18,297 bases of DNA from Chloroflexota bacterium. GTDB lineage: Bacteria > Chloroflexota > Anaerolineae > Promineifilales > Promineifilaceae. Below the pieces are notes generated by a model that ran no database searches, had not been told where the DNA came from, and worked only from the letters and a program-made list of their open reading frames with translations. A program made the position numbers and the translations under genes. The stretch spans positions 1-18,297 of the forward strand of contig QQUD01000433.1 in assembly GCA_008501785.1 (NCBI GenBank), given 5' to 3'. The first letter of the stretch is position 1, and every line of letters begins with the position of its first letter. This document shows, in pieces, positions 15,433 through 18,297 of the stretch.

Positions 15433-16829
15433 TCAAATTTTTACGCGGAACCCTTTCCAACCTGGCAACCTTGCTCCTTTCCCTAGTGCTCGCCATCATC
15501 ATTTGGATTACGGCAACTCAAACCGAAGACCCGACGATCAACAAATCTCTGCAAATACCCATCGAATTTGTGGGACAACCCGCCGACACAATCATGATTT
15601 CCCCCGCTATACCCAATCCTACTGTTCTTTTGTGGGTGCAAGGACGGGCATCTATTGCCAACGAGGTTCAGCGGAACGATTTTTCAGCAACCGTAGATTT
15701 GAGCAATGTTCAGCCAGGTGAACAAATTGCCTTAGATGTCCTCATGCAACAGAGCGAACCAGACATAAATATTGTGTCACAAAGCCCTGAGCAAATGCTG
15801 GTCAAACTCGAGCAGCTTGTTTCCCTGGATATACCCGTTGAGGTCGATATTCGAAATGAAGTTGCGCGAGGTCACTCACGGGGCAGCGAATCCTATTTTC
15901 CTGAATTTATCACTGTGACTGGCATTGAAACAGAGGTTGAAGCGCTGGAAAATGCATTAGTGACCGTTACGTTGAATGGGGATGAACGTGAAACAAAAAT
16001 TGTAACTGCACAACCTATCTTCTACGATGCACAAGGTCAAGTTACCAGCGCCCGCAATTTCCAACTGAGCAGTCAAGATGTAGAAGTTACCATTCCAATT
16101 GTTGAATCAGCCGATTTTGCTGAAAAAATTATCACAGTAGACTTGACTGGACAGCCAGCAACTGGCTATCGGCTACTCAGTGTTACAGTTGATCCCACTT
16201 CTGTTTTAGTTCAAGGACGTCCGACACAACTTGATTTACTCTCCCAACTTAGAACAGAACCAATAGACATTACCGGGCTAACCGAATCGTTTGAGGCGTC
16301 AGCAACATTGGATTTACCAGAGGGGATCGAGCTTGATGAAATTACAGAAATAATGGTGAAGATTGAAATAGAACCTTTCGAAAGCACACAAACCATCAAT
16401 CAACTCATTGAAGTACAAGGGTTAGCCGAAGGATTAGAAGCGACACTGGACCCAGATACAGTGCGTATTGTCCTTTTTGGCCCTTCTCCCATACTTGACG
16501 CACTTGCACCAGAAGATGTAAATGTGACCGTTGATCTATTTGGTTTAGAAGCTGGCGCAAATGTTAGCCTGGAACCAGAGGTTACATTTCCAGACCGAGG
16601 CCTTGAAAGACGCTCGGTTGAGCCGCCGCTTGTGACGGTTCAAATTACCCATTCATTGACGCTCACCAACGAAATTACAGGGACATTGCCCATCACAAAT
16701 AGCGCCAATTTATCGATCCCCTTGTCTTTTAACGACGATGACGGTAAAGTATTGGGCTTCTTGGCGGTGGACATGATGCCGCAACCTATCATGCAGCGAA
16801 CACCAATCGCATTATTAAAACAAGAATAA
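15429..16829 (+). CDS. cdaR: CdaR-like YbbR-domain protein, regulator of CdaA
   Basis: A 466-residue protein with an N-terminal membrane anchor (about 11-29, LATLLLSLVLAIIIWITA) and a large extracytoplasmic part made of repeated beta-rich YbbR domains, about four in number. Repeated features are NxPVxVxG-like strands such as LDIPVEVDI, VTVDPTSVLVQGRP and LDPDTVRIVLFGPS. In Firmicutes CdaR binds CdaA and tunes c-di-AMP output. The ATGA overlap with cdaA (15429-15432) implies translational coupling, and GAGGAGAG precedes the start. The usual third gene, glmM, does not follow; a repeat-rich spacer and der come next. Sequence is poorly conserved in this family, so domain borders are approximate. 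Confidence 0.88.
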   Translation: MIKFLRGTLSNLATLLLSLVLAIIIWITATQTEDPTINKSLQIPIEFVGQPADTIMISPAIPNPTVLLWVQGRASIANEVQRNDFSATVDLSNVQPGEQIALDVLMQQSEPDINIVSQSPEQMLVKLEQLVSLDIPVEVDIRNEVARGHSRGSESYFPEFITVTGIETEVEALENALVTVTLNGDERETKIVTAQPIFYDAQGQVTSARNFQLSSQDVEVTIPIVESADFAEKIITVDLTGQPATGYRLLSVTVDPTSVLVQGRPTQLDLLSQLRTEPIDITGLTESFEASATLDLPEGIELDEITEIMVKIEIEPFESTQTINQLIEVQGLAEGLEATLDPDTVRIVLFGPSPILDALAPEDVNVTVDLFGLEAGANVSLEPEVTFPDRGLERRSVEPPLVTVQITHSLTLTNEITGTLPITNSANLSIPLSFNDDDGKVLGFLAVDMMPQPIMQRTPIALLKQE

Positions 16830-16855
16830 CTGTACAAAGATTTGACCAATTTTGG

Positions 16856-17072
16856 CTAGTGTTCCGACCAACAAGTATTGCCGGATAGCACATTGCGCCG
16901 GAACACTTAAACTGAAACCATTCGCAAACATTTTACCCGACAAAAGATGTTGGTTTCAGTACTAGTGTTCCGATCAACAAGTATTGCCGGATAACACATC
17001 TGAACGGAATACTTAAACTGAAACCATTTGCGCACGTTTTATCCGTCAAAAGATGTTGGTTTCAGTACTAGT
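16856..17072. repeat. Two tandem 106-bp units with paired stems, bounded by CTAGT
   Basis: Unit 1 is 16856-16961 and unit 2 is 16962-17067. By eye they differ at 14 of 106 positions with no gap. CTAGT begins each unit and recurs at 17068-17072. Each unit has two inverted repeats: AGTGTTCCG with CGGAACACT (16858-16866 and 16899-16907), and ACTGAAACCA with TGGTTTCAGT (16911-16920 and 16951-16960). In unit 2 the second stem is unchanged, and the first has one change (17005-17013, CGGAATACT) that would keep a G-U pair. No reading frame is evident. It starts 26 bp after the cdaR stop. The 406-bp gene-free stretch 16830-17235 is otherwise filled by the foldable element at 17082-17206. Confidence 0.88.
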
Positions 17073-17081
17073 AATGAGACC

Positions 17082-17206
17082 GCAATCAATACAAATTGGT
17101 CCAATCTAATGAAAACCTATAACCGTTCAGGTGCGACGCGCTTTTCTTAGAGAAATGCGCCACAACAATGTTGTTTGCAAGTGCGTCGCACCTTGGGATT
17201 GATCGC
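17082..17206. promoter_or_regulatory. Foldable three-way-junction element upstream of der
   Basis: Outer arms GCAATCAAT (17082-17090) and ATTGATCGC (17198-17206) match at 8 of 9. Inside, AGGTGCGAC (17129-17137) pairs perfectly with GTCGCACCT (17185-17193). Within that helix are two hairpins: GCGCTTTTCT-TAG-AGAAATGCGC (17138-17160, one mismatch) and ACAAC-AAT-GTTGT (17162-17174). The inner helix ends 42 nt before the der ATG. This could be a cis-acting RNA leader, or a DNA repeat element with complex terminal arms. I do not recognise a known riboswitch in it. Confidence 0.55.
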
Positions 17207-17235
17207 TTACGTTTTAAGCAAGAAATAGTAATCAT

Positions 17236-18297
17236 ATGAGTCAAAAAGCAATAGTTGCGCTTGTGGGTCGCCCAAACGTGGGCAAATCCACATTGTTTAA
17301 TCGAATAATTGGACGCCGTTTGGCAGTTGTGTCAGATGTAGCTGGCACGACACGGGATCGCCTGTATGCCGATGGCGAGTGGAATGGAACCGCGTTTACC
17401 GTTGTTGATACGGGCGGTATTGAATTGACAGAGGGGTGGCACACAGAGCCGCTATCTGAAGATTCGGAACGGTTTTTACCTATGATCCGGCAGCAAGCGC
17501 GTGTCGCCATTCAAGATGCCGATGTGATCGTGCAAGTTGTTGATGGTCAAGCTGGTGTGACAGCGGCAGACCGAGAAATTGCGGATATTTTGCGGCAAAC
17601 GAAAAAGCCTGTGATTGTGGCTGCCAACAAGTTGGAATCTACCAAGCTGACCGAAAATGTGTATGAATTTTATGAGCTGGCTTTAGGGTCTGTTTTCCCG
17701 ATTTCTGCCTTACATGGGTATGGGTCTGGTGATATTCTGGATGATATTGTAGAGTCGATTCCTGAAGCGCTGCGGCTCGATGATGGGGAAGAAGATGACA
17801 GCATTAAAATTGCAATCTTAGGCAAACCCAATGCTGGCAAATCAACGCTGCTAAATAAACTGGTCGGTGAAGAACGTGCGATTGTGAGTGAGATTGCTGG
17901 CACGACACGAGATGCGACTGACAGCAAACTGAAATGGCATGGTCAAGAATTTACGCTGATTGATACGGCAGGCATTCGCCGTAGAGGTAAGATCGATCCT
18001 GGCATTGAAAAGTACAGCGTCTTGCGGGCAATCAAGGCTTTGCGTCGTGCGGATGTGGCGCTGCTGCTGATTGATGCGGATCAAGGCATTACTGCACAAG
18101 ATACGCACATTGCCGGTATGTTGATAGAAGAGTCGGCGGGTGTGATTGTGTTGGTGAATAAATGGGACCTGGTAGAAAAAGATACACATACTATCAATGA
18201 ATTTGAAGAGAAAATTCGCACGGAATTGAATTTTATGCCGTACGTGCCGATGGTGTTTATTTCTGCGGAATCAGGTCAGCGCATAAATAAAATTTTC
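17236..18297 (+). CDS. der: Ribosome-assembly GTPase Der/EngA (3' end cut by window)
   Basis: An essential double-GTPase for assembly of the large ribosomal subunit. 354 codons are present without a stop; the rest of the second GTPase and the C-terminal KH-like domain (about 90 residues, full length about 440-450) lie beyond the window. GTPase 1 has GRPNVGKS (11-18), AGTTRDR and DTGG (58-61), and its fourth motif reads NKLE (131-134) where the family has NKxD. GTPase 2 has GKPNAGKS (196-203), AGTTRDATDS, DTAGIRRRGK (from 243) and a standard NKWD (308-311). ATG 17236 starts the typical N-terminus SQKAIVALVG. There is no clear Shine-Dalgarno; the leader holds the foldable element at 17082-17206. 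Confidence 0.96.
   Translation, partial: MSQKAIVALVGRPNVGKSTLFNRIIGRRLAVVSDVAGTTRDRLYADGEWNGTAFTVVDTGGIELTEGWHTEPLSEDSERFLPMIRQQARVAIQDADVIVQVVDGQAGVTAADREIADILRQTKKPVIVAANKLESTKLTENVYEFYELALGSVFPISALHGYGSGDILDDIVESIPEALRLDDGEEDDSIKIAILGKPNAGKSTLLNKLVGEERAIVSEIAGTTRDATDSKLKWHGQEFTLIDTAGIRRRGKIDPGIEKYSVLRAIKALRRADVALLLIDADQGITAQDTHIAGMLIEESAGVIVLVNKWDLVEKDTHTINEFEEKIRTELNFMPYVPMVFISAESGQRINKIF

Noticed and set aside
16856..17072. CRISPR array
   Set aside because: There are only two units, 106 bp long and adjacent. The conserved parts are not separated by unique spacers, and no cas gene is near.
1..18297. tRNA, rRNA, insertion sequence or prophage genes
   Set aside because: No tRNA-like cloverleaf with the usual GGTTCGA arm, no transposase or integrase motif and no phage gene was seen on either strand.

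Overview
The window (18.3 kb, roughly half G+C) reads as a chromosomal segment of a free-living bacterium, most likely a member of the Chloroflexota (Anaerolineae or a relative). This is a judgement from gene types: a HerA-type ATPase next to a HAS-barrel protein, a RamB/ScfR-type regulator beside the glyoxylate shunt, a large TPR protein, cdaA-cdaR, and TTG/GTG starts. No rRNA or tRNA gene was found to test it.

Layout. 1-3186: three + strand genes, the 3' part of a HAS-barrel protein gene, a HerA-like ATPase and a PlsC-type acyltransferase with unusual motifs. 3187-5726: a membrane hybrid sensor kinase with two receiver domains, behind its own promoter and a 5'-leader hairpin. 5723-7228 (minus): a RamB/ScfR-like regulator, convergent with the kinase and sharing a TTAA stop with it. 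7229-7485: a divergent control region with a textbook sigma-70 promoter and two copies of a perfect palindrome. 7486-10521: malate synthase (aceB) and isocitrate lyase (aceA). 10522-11203: a terminator-like hairpin, the decayed remains of a winged-helix DNA-binding domain, and the argF promoter. 11204-12121: argF from a TTG start. 12241-14502: a 753-residue TPR protein. 14620-16829: cdaA and cdaR overlapping by 4 bp. 16830-17235: a non-coding stretch with two 106-bp tandem units and a separate foldable element. 17236-end: der (EngA), cut by the window edge.

How it fits together. aceB and aceA form the glyoxylate bypass. The divergent regulator belongs to the family that controls acetate and short-chain acyl metabolism, and the repeated palindrome between them is the obvious operator. 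CdaA makes cyclic di-AMP and CdaR is its usual partner. The HAS-barrel protein and HerA-like ATPase probably form a DNA-processing module.

The most unusual features are at DNA level. (1) The palindrome ACGGCCGT occurs 17 times, about 0.3 expected, in all three codon phases and between genes, like a highly iterated palindrome. (2) Two copies in inverted orientation build the terminator after the TPR gene. (3) Five intergenic spacers each carry an inverted array of short repeated words, with a different word in each spacer. (4) A 106-bp tandem duplication has preserved stems, and a three-way-junction fold lies 42 nt before der.
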